Of a stretch of 5,626 nucleotides of DNA, positions 5,168 to 5,626 are shown piece after piece. The notes beneath the pieces are model-generated. The model did not search any database, was not told the origin of the DNA, and saw nothing but the letters and a program-made list of their open reading frames with translations. A program made the translations under genes and the position numbers. The stretch's first letter is position 1; each line of letters begins with the position of its first letter. The DNA comes from an uncultured Eubacteriales bacterium (GTDB lineage Bacteria; Bacillota; Clostridia; Christensenellales; Borkfalkiaceae): contig URMT01000098.1 of the NCBI GenBank assembly GCA_900549005.1, positions 1 to 5,626 on the forward strand. Reading direction: 5' to 3'.

Positions 5168-5626
5168 CGCATCAGTTATGAATTGCTTTTGGACACAATT
5201 AGTGATGAACGGGCTTTGCCCGCGCGATGAGTTGCCTTGCGGCAACGTTACGGCTTACACCGCAATCAACCCTTGGAGATGCGAGCTTTTTTCTACCATT
5301 CCCTACCCTCTCGCAGTGCGAGCGGTAAATAAACCGCACCGCTCGGGCACCGTTCGCGCACTGACATAGGCGCTCACTCATCTCGCTTCGGTACGCACAA
5401 CGGGTGTCCGTTGTGCTATGAAATGCCTCGCTCGTCCCTAAGCAAGGGGAGGCTTGCTGGGGTTGAGATTTCTCCGTGCGTTCCCTTCGGTCACTTAGTC
5501 GAAATGACAATTATTATTAAAAATAATTAACGGGCGCAAGGCGAATTTAGTTCGCCGTTAAGCGCGACCCAATTTGCTGCGACAGCAGGCTCACTGGAAG
5601 TGAATGGCGGCATTTCTATAATCGTG
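5168..5626. repeat. Gene-free stretch dense in small inverted repeats, probably an intergenic repeat element
   Basis: No credible coding frame is present; the open frames are arginine- and serine-rich and lack ribosome binding sites. The stretch holds about ten short hairpins. Perfect ones include 5210-5222 (CGGGC/GCCCG), 5231-5246 (GTTGCC/GGCAAC), 5310-5322 (CTCGCA/TGCGAG), 5319-5345 (CGAGCGGT/ACCGCTCG), 5395-5416 (9-bp GCACAACGG/CCGTTGTGC), 5441-5458 (AGCAAG/CTTGCT), 5509-5528 (AATTATT/AATAATT), 5540-5556 (GGCGAA/TTCGCC), 5575-5587 (TGCTG/CAGCA) and 5591-5603 (TCACT/AGTGA). The block at 5464-5509, which on the minus strand begins TGTCATTTCGAC and ends GAGAAATCTCA, resembles dispersed intergenic repeats known to me from many bacterial genomes, and the AGCAAG...GGGGAGG block resembles repeats of gut Clostridia. 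That likeness is from memory and unverified. An array of REP-like units or a structured RNA are the two readings. Confidence 0.55.
5464..5509 (-). repeat. TGTCATTTCGAC...GAGAAATCTCA motif, resembling a dispersed intergenic repeat
   Basis: On the minus strand the block opens with TGTCATTTCGACTAAGTGAC, continues through CCGAAGGGAA, and closes with GGAGAAATCTCA, itself nearly palindromic (GAGA-AA-TCTC). Similar blocks with a variable middle recur between genes in unrelated bacterial genomes, as I recall. Only one copy occurs in this window, so repetition cannot be shown here. Confidence 0.5.

Noticed and set aside
5210..5416. CRISPR-like array in the hairpin field
   Set aside because: The hairpins all differ in sequence and spacing; there is no direct repeat with constant spacer length and no cas gene.
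5106..5510. Open frames on both strands (5106-5369 plus, 5199-5510 minus)
   Set aside because: They run through hairpins and the terminator, lack ribosome binding sites and encode low-complexity Arg/Ser-rich peptides without a recognisable domain.
5617..5622. TATAAT near the right edge on the plus strand
   Set aside because: No -35-like box lies 16-18 bases upstream, and what follows is outside the window.

Overview
This looks like a piece of a Firmicutes (Clostridia-type) chromosome, probably from a gut-associated lineage. Base composition is moderately GC-rich by eye. Most starts have strong GGAGG-type Shine-Dalgarno sites. Promoters are near-consensus TTGACA/TATAAT, a Gram-positive lipobox lipoprotein is present, and the bile salt hydrolase-like protein resembles those of gut Firmicutes. 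The lineage is inferred; no marker gene is present. All five supported genes lie on the minus strand, so transcription runs from the right end to the left end.

Right part (about 5626 to 3403). The first ~460 bases at the right edge hold no credible gene but are packed with short perfect inverted repeats. They also contain a motif that resembles dispersed intergenic repeats, and they end in a minus-strand intrinsic terminator (5139-5167). A consensus sigma-70 promoter (5084-5112) then drives a structured leader and a gene for a very acidic, beta-rich lipoprotein of unknown function (3954-4988). Fifty-seven bases later comes methylglyoxal synthase (mgsA, 3507-3896), followed by a strong hairpin-plus-U-tract terminator (3403-3452).

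Middle part (3372 to 1536). A MarR-family regulator (2839-3279) lies 22 bases ahead of a membrane-anchored Ntn-hydrolase of the choloylglycine hydrolase / penicillin acylase superfamily (1536-2816). The promoter of this pair is bracketed by two nearly identical palindromes, GTTGA-N4-TCAAC, which are very likely the MarR operators. This is the clearest regulatory circuit in the window: an autoregulated repressor controlling an exported amidase.

Left part (1535 to 1). After a 249-base gap holding a perfect 15-bp stem-loop comes a second enzyme of the same superfamily, a cytoplasmic bile salt hydrolase-like protein with the full catalytic set (297-1286). It is followed by its own terminator (224-267) and a probable promoter for a leftward gene beyond the left edge.

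The notable feature is two distantly related Cys-nucleophile amidases side by side. One is cytoplasmic, begins at Cys2 and has the bile salt hydrolase-type Asn. The other is membrane-anchored, has an internal Cys112 and the penicillin V acylase-type Tyr. Substrates cannot be read from the sequence. Conjugated bile acids are the natural guess for the first; N-acyl amino acids, N-acyl homoserine lactones or other amides are possible for the second. I found no CRISPR array, tRNA, rRNA or transposase.
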